DNA from: Cupriavidus sp. P-10
GTDB taxonomy: Bacteria; Pseudomonadota; Gammaproteobacteria; Burkholderiales; Burkholderiaceae
Length of the DNA stretch: 64,000 nt
Reading direction: 5' to 3'
Assembly: GCF_003402535.2 (NCBI RefSeq)
Contig: NZ_AP025171.1
Span: 1,860,001 to 1,924,000 of the forward strand
Numbering within the stretch: the stretch's first letter is position 1; the number at the start of each line of letters is the position of its first letter. A program made the position numbers and the translations under genes. Under the pieces are notes generated by a model. It was not told where the DNA came from. It did no database searches and saw only the letters and a program-made list of their open reading frames with translations. Shown one piece after another: positions 18,112 through 28,147 of this stretch.

Positions 18112-19398
18112 CTACTGCGCGGCACCCTGCCGCATGAAATCGACCAGCGCCGGCCGCCCGGGCAGTTGCAGCGCCGCCGTCGCCGGCGGCGTGCTGGCGA
18201 TGGTCTTGCCGGCCCGCAGCACACGCAGCCGCGTGGCGCGCAGCCGGATCGCCTCGACCGGGTCGCGCGCCTGCAGCAGCACCAGGTCGGCGCGGCAGCC
18301 CGGCGCGATGCCGTAGCCGTCCAGACCAAGGATTTGTGCCGGCGTCGCGGTCACCGCGGCAAAGCAGGCCCGCATCGCCTCCTGCCCGGTCATCTGCGCG
18401 ACGTGCAAGCCCATGTGCGCGACTTCGAGCATGTCGCCCGAGCCCAGGCCGTACCACGGGTCCATCACGCAGTCGTGGCCGAAGGCGACCGGCACGCCCG
18501 CCGCCAGCAGTTCCGGCACGCGCGTCATGCCGCGGCGCTTCGGATAGCTGTCATGCCGGCCCTGCAGCGTGATATTGATCAGCGGGTTGGCGATCGCCGC
18601 GACGCCGGCCTCGCGCATCAGCGGGATCAGCTTGGACACGTAGTAGTTGTCCATCGAATGCATCGAGGTCAGGTGCGAGCCAGCCACGCGGCCATGCAGG
18701 CCGAGCCGCACGGTTTCGCTCGCCAGCGTCTCGATATGGCGCGACAGCGGGTCGTCGCTCTCGTCGCAATGCATGTCGACGCGCAGCCCGCGCTCCGCCG
18801 CCAGTTCGCACAGCAGTCGCACCGATTCCGCGCCCTGCGCCATGGTGCGCTCGAAATGCGGGATGCCGCCGACCACGTCGACGCCCATGTCCAGCGCGCG
18901 CGTCAGATTCTGCATCGCGCCGGGCGCGCGCAGCACGCCGTCCTGCGGGAACGCCACCAGTTGCAGGTCGAGGTAAGGACGCACGCGCTCGCGCACGTGC
19001 AGCAGCGCTTCCACCGCAAGCAGGCGCGGATCGCAGACGTCGACATGGGAGCGGATCGCCAGCAGCCCGCGCGCGACGGCCCAGTCGCAGTAGGCCAGCG
19101 CGCGTTCGACCAGCGCTTCCTGCGTCAGCATCGGCTTGAGTTCGCCCCACAGCGAAATCCCCTCGAGCAGCGTGCCTGACTGGTTCACGCGCGGCAGCCC
19201 GTACGACAGCGTCGAGTCCATATGGAAATGCGCGTCGACAAACGGCGGCGACACCAGCTGCCCGGCGGCATCGATTTCCTCTGCGGCCCGCGCGGCCAGC
19301 GCCGGTTCCACCGCGGCGATGCGGCCATCGGCAACGCCGATATCGATGCCGGTGCGCCCGTCGGGCAGGTTGCAGTGCCGCAGGATCAGGTCGAGCAT
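18112..19398 (-). CDS. codA: Cytosine deaminase
   Basis: Deaminates cytosine to uracil and ammonia in the cytoplasm. 428 residues against 427 in E. coli CodA. Amidohydrolase motifs: HFHMDSTLS (metal His pair, residues 58-66), HCDESDD (catalytic Glu and metal His, mid-protein) and GHDCVMDPWYGLGSGDM (metal Asp). Start chosen at 19398 with an AAGAGG Shine-Dalgarno. It lies downstream of the TetR gene, in the same direction, with a 111-bp gap holding repeats that may be a separate promoter/operator. Feeds uracil to Upp and the URC enzymes next door. Related isoguanine or creatinine deaminases are less likely given the motifs. Confidence 0.88.
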   Translation of the reverse strand: MLDLILRHCNLPDGRTGIDIGVADGRIAAVEPALAARAAEEIDAAGQLVSPPFVDAHFHMDSTLSYGLPRVNQSGTLLEGISLWGELKPMLTQEALVERALAYCDWAVARGLLAIRSHVDVCDPRLLAVEALLHVRERVRPYLDLQLVAFPQDGVLRAPGAMQNLTRALDMGVDVVGGIPHFERTMAQGAESVRLLCELAAERGLRVDMHCDESDDPLSRHIETLASETVRLGLHGRVAGSHLTSMHSMDNYYVSKLIPLMREAGVAAIANPLINITLQGRHDSYPKRRGMTRVPELLAAGVPVAFGHDCVMDPWYGLGSGDMLEVAHMGLHVAQMTGQEAMRACFAAVTATPAQILGLDGYGIAPGCRADLVLLQARDPVEAIRLRATRLRVLRAGKTIASTPPATAALQLPGRPALVDFMRQGAAQ

Positions 19399-19475
19399 GG
19401 CGCCTCTTGACGCGAAGGGTTCAGACGAAAAGCACGGCGCATGATCGCATTGCCGCGCGGGACGCAGGTAGCGCG

Positions 19476-19503
19476 CGTACGGACGTTTCGTACGGTACGG
19501 ACG
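19476..19503. promoter_or_regulatory. CGTACG repeat upstream of codA
   Basis: Two self-complementary CGTACG hexamers 7 bp apart (19476-19481 and 19489-19494). A direct repeat of GTACGGACG also occurs at 19477-19485 and 19495-19503. It sits in the gap between the TetR gene and codA, so it may be a regulator site or part of the codA promoter. No experimental basis. Confidence 0.35.
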
Positions 19504-19509
19504 ATTTGC

Positions 19510-20232
19510 TCACCCCTGCCCGTCGGCCAGCACCTGCATGCTCATGGCCTCGGGCGCGAGGCCGCAGCCGCGCAGCAGCAGCGCCACCAGGTGCTCGGTC
19601 GCCTGCGCATAGTCCTGCCGCCCCAGCTGGCTCACGCCGAGCACCGCGCATACCTGCGACTCGAAATCGGCATAGGTCTGCGTCGCGGCCCAGATGGTGA
19701 AGAACAGGTGCTGCGGGTCAACCGGCGCCATCTGGCCGCTGTCGATCCATTGCTGCACTACCGCGGCCTTGCGCGCCACCAGTTCGCGCAGCGCATGGCG
19801 CAGGATCTCGCCGATCTCCGGGGCGCCGTGCAGCAGCTCGTTGGCAAACACGCGCGAGGCATCAGGATGGCTGGCGGACAGCCGCATCTTGGCGCGGATG
19901 TATTGCTCCAGCGCCACCTGCGGCGGCAGTTCGGCCCGGATGATATCGGTCTCCGACAGCCACAGCTGCAGCGTGTGGGCCAGCACCGCACGGTACAGCG
20001 CCTGCTTGGTGCGGAAGTAGTAGTGCAGGTTCGACTTGGGCACGCCGGCGCGCGTCGCGATCTCGGCCATGGTGGCGCCGGCAAACCCCGCGCGCGCGAA
20101 CACATACTCGGCCGCGCGCAGGATCATGGCCTGGTTCTCCTGCCGGATGCGGCCGGCGGGACCTTCGTGCGCAAGCAGCGCGCCGTGCATCGGCAGCGGC
20201 CGGCGCGATGGGGCGCTGGCGCGCGAGTCCAT
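19510..20232 (-). CDS. TetR-family regulator, RutR-like
   Basis: 240 residues. N-terminal TetR HTH at about 32-78 (ILRAAEYVFARAGFAGATMA, VPKSNLHYYFRTKQALYRAV) and a C-terminal domain with TQTYADFESQV, as in RutR/YcdC relatives, which bind uracil or thymine and release DNA. The ATG overlaps the upp stop by one base (TGATG), so the two are translationally coupled. Being the last gene of the urc operon, it is well placed as its pyrimidine-sensing repressor. A palindrome of RutR-box type lies at 23598-23615. Identity as RutR-like is from sequence; ligand and target are inferred. Confidence 0.82.
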   Translation of the reverse strand: MDSRASAPSRRPLPMHGALLAHEGPAGRIRQENQAMILRAAEYVFARAGFAGATMAEIATRAGVPKSNLHYYFRTKQALYRAVLAHTLQLWLSETDIIRAELPPQVALEQYIRAKMRLSASHPDASRVFANELLHGAPEIGEILRHALRELVARKAAVVQQWIDSGQMAPVDPQHLFFTIWAATQTYADFESQVCAVLGVSQLGRQDYAQATEHLVALLLRGCGLAPEAMSMQVLADGQG

Positions 20233-20918
20233 CAGCGTGTGCCGTAGAGCCGGTCGCCGGCATCGCCCAGGCCGGGCACGATATACCCGTGCTCATTGAG
20301 CGTGTCGTCGATCGCGGCGGTGACGATGCTCACCTCGGGATGCGCGGCACGCAGCGCGCGCAGCCCCGGGCGCGAGGCAATCAGGCACACGTATTTCATG
20401 GTGGTGACCCCCGCCTCCTTCAGCCGGTTCAGCGCCGCGATGGCGGAATTGCCGGTGGCCAGCATCGGATCGACCACGATGACCATGCGCTCGTGGATAT
20501 CTTCGGGCATCTTGAAGTAATACTCGATCGGCTCGAGCGTCTCGGGATCGCGGTACAGCCCGATATGGCCGACGCGCGCCGCCGGCAGCAGCTCCAGCAT
20601 GCCGTCGATGAAGCCGTTGCCGGCACGAAGGATCGACACCAGGCAGAGCTTCTTGCCCGACAGCACGCGCGACTGCGTCGGCGCGATCGGGGTGCGGATG
20701 GCGATGGTCTCCATCGCCAGGTCACGCGTGGCCTCGTAGGTCAGCAACTGGCTGATTTCGCGCACCAGGCGGCGGAAGTTGTCGGTGGTGGTTTCCTCGC
20801 TGCGCACCAGCGTGACCTTGTGCTGCACGAGCGGGTGGTCGACGACCAGCACGCCGGGCATGCCGGCAGCATCGTCGTCGGGGGTGGCTACGGCGGGAAC
20901 AGCGGACATGTCGTTCAT
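20232..20918 (-). CDS. upp: Uracil phosphoribosyltransferase
   Basis: Makes UMP from uracil and PRPP. 228 residues, about 20 longer than E. coli Upp, with an N-terminal extension ([20 protein letters not shown]) before [15 protein letters not shown]. Motifs: [12 protein letters not shown], the PRPP loop [23 protein letters not shown], and the C-terminus [17 protein letters not shown]. Start at 20918 has an AGGAG Shine-Dalgarno; frames upstream are not Upp-like. In yeast the URC pathway needs a Upp-type enzyme (URC6/FUR1), which matches its place between urc4 and the regulator. Confidence 0.93.
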   Translation of the reverse strand: MNDMSAVPAVATPDDDAAGMPGVLVVDHPLVQHKVTLVRSEETTTDNFRRLVREISQLLTYEATRDLAMETIAIRTPIAPTQSRVLSGKKLCLVSILRAGNGFIDGMLELLPAARVGHIGLYRDPETLEPIEYYFKMPEDIHERMVIVVDPMLATGNSAIAALNRLKEAGVTTMKYVCLIASRPGLRALRAAHPEVSIVTAAIDDTLNEHGYIVPGLGDAGDRLYGTR

Positions 20919-21015
20919 CGGGACGCTCCTGATGCCATGTTTGATGCCACGTTTTCCAACGCAAACCTTGTCGGTTGCTGCGCAATCGCAGCGGGCGCAG
21001 CCGCGCCCGCCCTGC

Positions 21016-22334
21016 TCAGAACACAGTGCCGTCGCTGATGATGCTGAACGGCGGCGCGCCGCCCGGGCGCCGCTTGGCGGCAATGCGCCGCCCGGCGGAC
21101 CAGGTGCCGCCCTCCAGCACGCGCGCCAGTGGGAAGTCGGCTTCCGCCAGCCCCAGGGCCTGGCGCACGCCATCGGCCACCAGATCCAGGCCCGTCACGG
21201 TCAGCGCGCGCCATTCGACGATCACGGGCTCGTCCACCGCATGCGCCTGGGCGACAAAGGACGCATCGCGCGGCACCATCAGTTCGAAGTCGAACAGCAG
21301 GCCGCCATTGCGGTATTCAGGCAGCCCGGTCAGCGCATCCAGCCCGGTGACCGTCAGGCCCGCGTCTTCCAGTGGTTCCAGCAGCGAATAGGTCAGCCAC
21401 TGCGTGAGCTTGTGGAACGGCACCAGCCCGCCGGGCGCGGCCGGATGGTGCCAGCAATCGCCCAGCGACACCCCCTCGACCACGATGCGTCCCGGCCAGA
21501 CCGGCCCCAGCCCCACCAGCAGCGTGCGCAGCAGGAAGCTGGCGTCGAGCCGCTCGTTGACCGCGTGCGCCTTCAGGTAGTCATACAGGTTGCCCAGCCG
21601 CGCGGGCCGCCCGAACAGGGCCGGCGTAGCCTCCATCACCTCGCCCAGCCGGCGCAGCAACCCGGCGCGGCCTTCCAGCCCGACCAGCGGGTTGTGCTGG
21701 GCCACCTGGAAGGCGTGCGCAATGCTGTCGGCGTCGATGCGCTGCAGCCGCTCGGCATCGGCGCGCAGCGGGTCGCCGGGCGCCGCGGAGAAGCCGCCAC
21801 GTGCGAACAGGTCGAAGCTGGCCACGCCCAGCCCTTCGGAGCGGGTCAGCACCAGGTCGCTGGCCGGGTCGCGGTAGCGCCAGTCGGGTCCCGCGCCGGC
21901 GTCGAGCAGTACGCTCGGGATCACCAGGTCGATGCCGATGCGCGCACGCTCTTCGCGGTGCTCTGGCCCGCTCATGGCGGCGCGCTCGCACAACACATGC
22001 CAGCGGTCGACGCGCTGGTCGACGCAGCCGCTCTCGAAGTGGCGCCAGCGGCTGTGGTAAGGCACCTGCAGGTCCGGATAGCGCTGCCGGATGGTGCTGG
22101 CCACGTAATCGGCGATCGCATGGACGCGATCGGGGTGCCAGGTAAACAACTCGGACGCGCCGCTGGCCACGTGCTCGGTGACCGCCGCGCAATGCGTGCG
22201 CACGGCTTCAGCGCACAGCAGCGCGGAAGCGGGGTGCCCTTCCGGCACAGGGCTGAGCCAGCCCCCGCCCGGACGCATTTCCTCGCCTGCTCCCCGACGG
22301 TCCATGCCGCCACGATCCTCTTCGGGATACATTG

Positions 22335-22338
<4 letters not shown>
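21016..22338 (-). CDS. DUF1688 protein, URC4 homologue (pyrimidine catabolism)
   Basis: 440 residues, full length for DUF1688. Landmarks: [97 protein letters not shown] and [22 protein letters not shown]1688 is Urc4p, needed with Urc1p for growth on uracil via ribosylurea in the yeast Lachancea kluyveri; its chemistry is unresolved. It overlaps urc1 by ATGA, and a 97-bp gap follows before upp. The first 25 residues are poorly conserved in type, so an internal start is possible. Confidence 0.85.
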
Positions 22339-23573
<1,235 letters not shown>

Positions 23574-23597
23574 GGCACCCTCGGTTCCCGGTGGAAT

Positions 23598-23615
23598 CCT
23601 GACCAAATGGTCAGG
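23598..23615. promoter_or_regulatory. RutR-type operator upstream of urc1
   Basis: CCTGACCA-AA-TGGTCAGG, an 18-bp perfect inverted repeat. The E. coli RutR consensus is TTGACCA-N2-TGGTCAA, so the TGACCA-N2-TGGTCA core is identical. A possible promoter on the minus strand (TTGGGC, 18 bp, TAGTAT) lies just upstream, so binding here would block initiation or early elongation. Confidence 0.75.
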
Positions 23616-23806
23616 TTTACGATTCCATACTAGGCAACGTTCATGCCATCGCCCAATGCCGGTTTACGCGAGTTTTGCCGCGCACTGTATGGCGCCGTAC
23701 GCAAGCGGGGCGGCGCGCATGCACGCATGGCGTGCCGGGGACATGACGCCGACGGTGCGCGCGCACCAGCACGAGGCAATCTGCCGGGCGCGCAGGCTTG
23801 CAAGGC

Positions 23807-24916
23807 TTACATAGTAGGACGGCTCGCCGAGCCGCGTGCGTCCGACAGCCAGACCCACGCCGCGCGCAGCGCTGCCAGCGGGCTTGCGCTTTCCACGTAG
23901 CGATGAAAGAGCGCGCCGGCAACGTTGCTCAGCGCCCACGCCGTCGCCATGCCCAGCGCGTTCAGCACCGGCTGCCCCGGCGCAAGGTTCGACACCAGCG
24001 CATTCACCAGCAGGCACACCGGGAAATGCACCAGGAAGACCGAATAGGAAATGCGGCCGAAGAATCCGACCACATGGCCGCGCGGCCAGCGCTCCATCCA
24101 GCCACCGCGGCGTGCGACCGCCAGCAGCAGCGCGGTAGCCAGCGCCACGGCGATTCGCAGCCGGAAATCGACGATCAGCGCCGCCAGCGCCACCGCGCCG
24201 AGCACCAGCAGCGGCATGGCCGAACGGCCCGGGTTCGAGGCCCACCACGCCAGCGTGCCCATGCCATAGGCGCCAAAGAAGTACACCGCCCAGATATCCC
24301 AGGCGGCATCACGGTTGAACCAGAACAGCGACGCGACCGCCAGCAGCGCAACCACGCCGATGCCGGCCGCGGCGCCCGCCTGCGCCTCGCGCGGCGCAAA
24401 GGTGCGAGCCGCCCACAGCGCCATCAGCAGCAGGCCGAACAGTTGCAGGTCGATCGCGACGTACCAGACACCGGCCGACAGCGCATCGACATCGAGCACG
24501 TTATGCAGCAGCGTGAGGTGCGCCAGGAACTGCATCAGGTGCGGCGGGGCCGGAATCGATTCATGGATCATCCATTGCCGCGCCAGCGCGGCGCCGGCAA
24601 TGCTCAGCAGCAGCGCCGCGGCGAAGGGCACGATCAGCTTGAGGTAACGGCGCCACAGCATCGCCAGCGGATGCTCGCGGATTTCCAGCCGGCCGTGCGG
24701 CGCTAGGCTGCGCGCGGCCAGGAAGCCGCTGATCACCAGGAACACCTGGACCGCGATGCGGGCGTAGTCATACAGCCAGTCCACCAGACCCGGCGCGAGA
24801 CGGTAGGCCGTGTCGGACATCGGGCCGTAGAAGGCGAGATGGTGCAGCACGATCAGCTGGGAACTGACCGCCTTGAGCGCGTCGATGCAGGGCAGGCGTG
24901 ACGGACGGGGGCTCAT
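23807..24916 (-). CDS. Acyltransferase 3 family membrane protein
   Basis: 369 residues with about ten hydrophobic helices. Starts MSPRPSRLPCIDALKAVSSQ and contains LIVLHHLAFYGP, matching the R..D.L.. and HH motifs of acyltransferase-3 (OafA/NodX-like) proteins, then FLVISGFLAARSL and, near the end, GRISYSVFLVHFPV. These enzymes O-acetylate or acylate surface glycans at the inner membrane. No glycan biosynthesis genes lie immediately beside it, so its acceptor is unknown; it could act on lipopolysaccharide or an exopolysaccharide. The 233 bp between it and urc1 hold no gene apart from the urc1 regulatory region. Confidence 0.85.
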   Translation of the reverse strand: MSPRPSRLPCIDALKAVSSQLIVLHHLAFYGPMSDTAYRLAPGLVDWLYDYARIAVQVFLVISGFLAARSLAPHGRLEIREHPLAMLWRRYLKLIVPFAAALLLSIAGAALARQWMIHESIPAPPHLMQFLAHLTLLHNVLDVDALSAGVWYVAIDLQLFGLLLMALWAARTFAPREAQAGAAAGIGVVALLAVASLFWFNRDAAWDIWAVYFFGAYGMGTLAWWASNPGRSAMPLLVLGAVALAALIVDFRLRIAVALATALLLAVARRGGWMERWPRGHVVGFFGRISYSVFLVHFPVCLLVNALVSNLAPGQPVLNALGMATAWALSNVAGALFHRYVESASPLAALRAAWVWLSDARGSASRPTM

Positions 24917-25168
24917 TATTCTTGGAGTCTGACAAAGCGCACGAAAGGCGCGATTCTACCTGTTTGCTCTGATTGACATGTGGCGTCACATCCACAAATT
25001 GCGGATTGGTTACACACTTGCCGCGATTGTTGCCGACTCTGCTCACTCTGAAAGTCATGTCTCAACAAGGAAGCATTTGCTTATGACGACTTTGTCCTTC
25101 ACCCATCGAAGGACCGGGTATACCCTAGCGACTTTGCCGCACCATCGGCCAGCTACCCGGTTTCCCGA

Positions 25169-26110
25169 ATGTCCGTCTCCGTCCTGTCTTCCCTGCTAAC
25201 CCGCTTGTCCCGCGCCCGTCGCCCGCTGGCGGCGCTCGCCTTCGGCGTCATCGCCTCCGCGCTGATGCCGGCTGCCGCCAATGCCCAGTCGCAAACGCCC
25301 GTGCTCGACAAGATCCGCGATTCCGGCACCATCGTGCTGGGCTATCGAGAATCGGCGCTGCCCTTTTCCTTTGCCGACGACAAGGGCCAGCCGGCTGGCT
25401 ACGCGGTCGAGCTGTGCCTGCGCGCGGCGGAAGCGGCGCGCCAGAAGCTGGGCCTGAAAGACCTGAAAGTGCGCTGGATGCCACTGACGCCGCAGAATCG
25501 CATTCCCGCGGTGGTCAACGGGCTGGTCGACCTCGACTGCGCTCCCAACACCAATTCGCTCGAGCGCCAGAAGCAGGTGGCCTTCAGCGTCTCGCACTAC
25601 GTCTCGACCGTGCGCATGCTGGTCCGCGCCGACTCGGGCATCCGCTCGTTGGGCGACCTGCGCGGCAAGAACGTGGTCACCAGCGCGGGCTCGACCGGCG
25701 ACCGCCACGTGCGCCGCCTGAAGGACCAGTACGGCTACCACGACGTCTACGCCAAGGATCATGGCGAGTCGTTCCTGCTGCTCGAGTCCGGCCGCGCCCA
25801 GGCCTTCGTGATGGATGACGTGCTGCTGGCCGGCCTGCGTGCCCGCGCCAAGGATCCGTCGCAGTACGTGATCGTCGGCCCGTCGCTGTCAATCGAGCAG
25901 AACGCGCTGATGCTGTCCAAGGCCGATCCGGAATGGAAACGCCTGGTCGACCAGACGCTCGCCACGGCCTTCACCGGGCCGGACGTGATCGCGCTGCAGA
26001 AGCGCTGGTTCCAGCAGCCGATCGGCAGCCGCGGCATCAACCTGGCGCTGGCACCGTCCGGCGAGGTGCGCGCGGCCTGGAAGCATCCGTCGGACGCCGT
26101 CACCGAGTAG
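25169..26110 (+). CDS. Amino-acid ABC transporter substrate-binding protein (GltI-like)
   Basis: 313 residues. Signal peptide to about residue 39 (LAALAFGVIASALMPAAANA-Q). The family 3 solute-binding domain follows: LDKIRDSGTIVLGYRESALP, GYAVELCLRAAEA, VDLDCAPNTNSLERQKQVAF and SAGSTGDRHVR. Closest in pattern to the glutamate/aspartate binding protein GltI. No permease or ATPase genes are adjacent, so it is an orphan that must share a transporter encoded elsewhere. The 252 bp before it carries an inverted repeat ATGTG-GCGT-CACAT (24978-24991) overlapping a TTGACA; promoter not certain. Confidence 0.88.
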   Translation: MSVSVLSSLLTRLSRARRPLAALAFGVIASALMPAAANAQSQTPVLDKIRDSGTIVLGYRESALPFSFADDKGQPAGYAVELCLRAAEAARQKLGLKDLKVRWMPLTPQNRIPAVVNGLVDLDCAPNTNSLERQKQVAFSVSHYVSTVRMLVRADSGIRSLGDLRGKNVVTSAGSTGDRHVRRLKDQYGYHDVYAKDHGESFLLLESGRAQAFVMDDVLLAGLRARAKDPSQYVIVGPSLSIEQNALMLSKADPEWKRLVDQTLATAFTGPDVIALQKRWFQQPIGSRGINLALAPSGEVRAAWKHPSDAVTE

Positions 26111-26303
26111 CCCGGATTTCGCCAAAAAGGCCCCGGCCGCAAGTGGTCTGGGGCCGCAATTCAGGGTTTCCATGAGAGTGCCGCGCCGGGCAAGCCCCAA
26201 GTTGACAGCGACAAACGATGTTGGCGACACTGGCCTGAGCCATCCCTGCGTGGGACAGGCCACATACACGACCGCCCGACGGCGGCATTTCTCAGGAGAA
26301 ACC

Positions 26304-26609
26304 ATGAACAAGTTTGTCGCCACCGCGATCGCGCTCTGCCTTGGTGCAGCCTCGCTGGCCGTTCACGCGCAGGCAACCGGCAAGAAGCAGTTCGATACGT
26401 ATTCCCAGGGTGCCAAGTCGGGCGAGAAGTTCGACCCGTACTCGCAGGGTGCCAAGGCCGGCGACAAGTTCGACCCGTACAGCCAGGGCGCGAACAAGAG
26501 CACGCGCAGCGACCTGAACCCCGCCGCGCCGGCCGCGGAGCCCAAGCCGGCCAAGAAGTCCTCCAAGCAGAAGGCCAAGAAGAAGACCCCGGCGCCGGCT
26601 GCCAGCTGA
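26304..26609 (+). CDS. Small secreted protein with three DPYSQGA repeats
   Basis: 101 residues. Signal peptide of about 23 residues (MNKFVATAIALCLGAASLAV, cleaved after HAQ or ALAVHA). Then three 13-residue tandem units at 30-42, 43-55 and 56-68, each F-D-[TP]-Y-S-Q-G-A-[KN], followed by a Lys/Ala/Pro-rich basic tail (about 69-101). The ATG has a CAGGAGA Shine-Dalgarno. Similar to short [FY]-x-x-G-A repeat proteins common in Burkholderiales; no known function. A second protein of the same design is at 43478-43753. Periplasmic or secreted; the basic tail might bind anionic surfaces (speculation). Confidence 0.8.
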   Translation: MNKFVATAIALCLGAASLAVHAQATGKKQFDTYSQGAKSGEKFDPYSQGAKAGDKFDPYSQGANKSTRSDLNPAAPAAEPKPAKKSSKQKAKKKTPAPAAS

Positions 26610-26626
26610 ACCGCAACGGCTGTCCA

Positions 26627-26654
26627 GAAAAAAACCCGCCTCGGCGGGTTTTTT
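26627..26654. terminator. Bidirectional intrinsic terminator
   Basis: AAAAAACCCGCC-TC-GGCGGGTTTTTT between two convergent genes. A-tract and T-tract on either side allow termination in both directions. Confidence 0.9.
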
Positions 26655-26679
26655 CCATCCTGGCCAGGCCAACCGCTGC

Positions 26680-27582
26680 CTAGGGAGCCTGCGTATCGCG
26701 TTCCAGCGCGGTGACGTCGATGCGCTGCACATTGCCATCCTGCCGGACCTCCGTGCGCAGCACGAAGGCGTCGGACGGACAGTACCAGTCGGTCACATGC
26801 ATCACCGACGGTTCGACCTGCACGACTTCCTCGCCCACGATCACCGGCCCCAGCGACGTCCGCTTCTCATAGGTGATAGGCAAGCATTCCTTGCGCCCCA
26901 TGACGGTCTCGATCATCTGGCGGCGGCCAACCTGGCGCGAGCCGATATGGATCGACGCATGCAGCGCGCGCATGGTGCTGACCACTTCATCGGAGCCAAG
27001 GGGGTAGACCCTGAGCGAGACGCTGGACTGAAACGTCTCGCCGTCGAGCATGCTGCCTTCGCGCAGGTCCATGCCGGCGTAGTTGAAAACGCCCTTACCC
27101 CGGAACGAGGCTTCGCCGTACATGCGCGCATAGCGCGCGCGGGCATTGATGACGGCATGCTGGCTTTCGATGCTGGTCTGGTCATTCGGCGTGCGCCGGT
27201 CGATCACGACCTCATGCACCTGCTCCATGATCACCGGCGGCCCCATCAGCGCCGACATTGCGGACTTGGAGCTGACCGTCAGCTGCGCGCGGCAACCGGA
27301 TGCGCTGCGACCGACGTCGCGCAGCGTCATGCGGATCGACATCGGCAACGCGCCGTCGCCCTCCATCTGCACATGCGAGCCGGAGCGGAACCAGGGGGCG
27401 TTGCACAGCACGGCTGCCGCCGACGCTGCCATCTGGGTGGCAGCCACCTGCGCGGCGGCGCTGACTGCGGTCGCTGCCGCACCGCCGGTTGCGGCCGGCT
27501 GTGCCCCCGCCGGCATGGCCAGTACCATGCCCGCGACCGCGGCGAAGCTTGCCAGCCGGTATTGCTGCGCCTTTGTCTTCAC
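26680..27582 (-). CDS. Periplasmic protein of unknown function
   Basis: 300 residues. Signal peptide of 27 residues (ASFAAVAGMVLAMPAGAQ), then an Ala-rich linker (about 30-60) and a mature domain without recognised motifs. It has several Cys (LCNAPWF, SGCRAQL, KECLPITYE, DWYCPSD) that could form disulfides, fitting an oxidising periplasm. The segment RTPNDQTSIESQHAVINARA and the late TSLGPVIVGEEVVQVEPSV are distinctive. Start at 27582 with AGACAGGG upstream. Convergent with the repeat-protein gene and separated from it by a strong terminator. No basis for a function. Confidence 0.75.
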   Translation of the reverse strand: MKTKAQQYRLASFAAVAGMVLAMPAGAQPAATGGAAATAVSAAAQVAATQMAASAAAVLCNAPWFRSGSHVQMEGDGALPMSIRMTLRDVGRSASGCRAQLTVSSKSAMSALMGPPVIMEQVHEVVIDRRTPNDQTSIESQHAVINARARYARMYGEASFRGKGVFNYAGMDLREGSMLDGETFQSSVSLRVYPLGSDEVVSTMRALHASIHIGSRQVGRRQMIETVMGRKECLPITYEKRTSLGPVIVGEEVVQVEPSVMHVTDWYCPSDAFVLRTEVRQDGNVQRIDVTALERDTQAP

Positions 27583-28147
27583 ATGAATCCCTGTCTAGAA
27601 TGACCTGGCGCCCCCGAAATCGCGCCCGGCCTGCCAGGCCCGCCTGGCCACTCAGATTATTCGTGTTTTTCGGGTAAGTGGCTATCTCGCTGACCCTTGG
27701 CGTAGCTTGCGCCACCATCCGTGACCGCCGGGTTTTTCTCGTGTACCGGCCCGCACGTGGGCCCAGAGGGAGGTTCCATGCTGATCGGCGTTGCGTTCCG
27801 CCTGCGCCGCGCGCGTCCGGCCGCCGCCGGCATGCGGGCGGCCTGAACGCCACCCGGCAGCCCGGCTGGCCCTGCCGGCGGCGGACTGCCGCCCAAGCCC
27901 TCGCGCCTGACGGAGCACCCCTGCCGCCGTGCTACCATTGCCCGCCGCGCGTGCCCCCGCGGCGGCTGTGGCGTCCCAGGCGCCTGGCAGCGGCCATCGG
28001 CGCAGTCATCCCGCAGCGCTGCCGCCTGGATCTGACAAAGCCGCCAGCGGCTGTCCACCAACGGACGGCGCAAAGCGTTGTGATGGCTTCCCGTCATCGT
28101 GCACCCACGCAAGACCATCCCAAATCGTGATGTTTTCCAGGAGCTCT
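27583..28147. other. Intergenic region upstream of the arn operon
   Basis: 565 bp with no convincing gene. The only short frame with a good Shine-Dalgarno is 27778-27846 (+), 22 codons, MLIGVAFRLRRARPAAAGMR plus two Ala, preceded by GGGAGGTT; it may be a leader peptide or chance. The arn promoter must lie here, but no clear -35/-10 or PmrA-type repeat is identified. Confidence 0.4.

Noticed and set aside
27657..28118. Minus-strand frame in the gap before the arn operon
   Set aside because: Pro/Arg/Gly-rich translation without motifs or a good start; judged non-coding.
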